A DNA stretch of 6,058 nucleotides from Burkholderiales bacterium. Its GTDB lineage: Bacteria > Pseudomonadota > Gammaproteobacteria > Burkholderiales > Burkholderiaceae. The stretch covers positions 1-6,058 of the forward strand of contig CAHJWV010000340.1 in the NCBI GenBank assembly GCA_903643055.1. The letters are read 5' to 3'. Positions 5,902-6,058 of the stretch are shown piece by piece. Under the pieces are notes generated by a model, which saw only the letters and a list, made by a program, of their open reading frames with translations, was not told the origin of the DNA and did no database searches. Made by a program: the position numbers and the translations under genes. How positions within the stretch are numbered: the first letter of the stretch is position 1; every line of letters starts with the position of its first letter.

Positions 5902-6015
5902 GTGCTCCGGTTTCTGAGTCGCGGAGTCTGACTAACGAAGTCAGGCCCTGCACCTACAAAAAAAGCAATTATCGTTTAGTTAGGTCGAAGGAGCAGCAAA
6001 TATCAGGAGTGCGGC
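5902..6015. promoter_or_regulatory. Divergent control region between the coiled-coil gene and the response regulator
   Basis: This 114-bp region lies between two divergent starts and must hold both promoters unless they sit inside coding DNA. It contains a perfect inverted repeat, CTGACT-AACGA-AGTCAG, at 5928-5944. GAGTC occurs twice next to it (5916-5920 and 5924-5928), and there is a run of seven A at 5958-5964. The 5941-6000 segment is about 43% GC, clearly below the coding DNA of the left block. No confident -35/-10 pair is seen. AGGAG at 6005-6009 is the ribosome site of the plus-strand gene. Confidence 0.55.
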
Positions 6016-6058
6016 ATGCCGACAAAAACAATCCTGGTTGAGGACAACCAGACTATCC
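6016..6058 (+). CDS. Response regulator receiver domain protein (partial, N-terminus only)
   Basis: The ATG at 6016 follows AGGAG (6005-6009) by 6 nt and opens a frame to the window edge: MPTKTILVEDNQTI. This is the strand 1 and acidic-pocket start of a CheY-like receiver domain. The hydrophobic ILV is followed by Glu9-Asp10, where receivers have the paired acidic residues that hold Mg2+ for phosphorylation of a later Asp. Only 14 residues are visible, so the phosphorylation site, any output domain and any partner kinase lie outside the window. The divergent coiled-coil gene could be functionally linked, which is inference from position only. Confidence 0.8.
   Translation, partial: MPTKTILVEDNQTI

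Noticed and set aside
5617..5931. 104-codon plus-strand frame opposite the coiled-coil gene
   Set aside because: The minus-strand product has a coherent helical, heptad-like pattern and a ribosome site; this frame does not.

Overview
The first 4.7 kb is high-GC, densely coded chromosomal DNA typical of a betaproteobacterium. The gene order lptF <- -> pepA - holC - small helical protein - LivK-type binding lipoprotein, together with the style of the proteins, points to Burkholderiales (Comamonadaceae or a relative). The genus cannot be fixed from this window.

Layout: (1) 1-931, minus strand, most of lptF, an inner-membrane subunit of the LPS exporter, running off the left edge. (2) 951-3346, plus strand, a compact three-gene unit: pepA (leucyl aminopeptidase), holC (DNA polymerase III chi) and a 149-residue helical protein of unknown function. 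The spacings are 24 nt and a 1-nt stop/start overlap. lptF and pepA diverge with only 19 bp between their start codons. (3) 3482-4690, plus strand, a stand-alone LivK-type branched-chain amino acid binding protein built as a lipoprotein, closed by a strong terminator. (4) 4691-5177, a 487-nt stretch without a convincing gene. It holds three intrinsic terminators in tandem, all reading on the plus strand, then a short direct repeat and a small dyad. (5) 5178-6058, a different kind of DNA, with lower GC in its non-coding part and small accessory genes. These are an ABM-like (dimeric alpha/beta barrel) ORF whose helix 1 appears to lie in another reading frame, a convergent 100-residue coiled-coil protein on the minus strand, and the first 14 codons of a response regulator on the plus strand.

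The left block is housekeeping: envelope LPS transport, peptide turnover, replisome clamp-loader accessory and amino acid uptake. The right block looks like an accessory junction. The response regulator and coiled-coil gene diverge from a 114-bp control region with a perfect 6-bp inverted repeat.

I found no tRNA, rRNA, CRISPR array, insertion sequence or recognisable new multi-gene system. The most informative oddities are the apparently double-frameshifted ABM-like gene, the terminator cluster with its possible small-RNA slots, and the possible integration-scar sequence between them.
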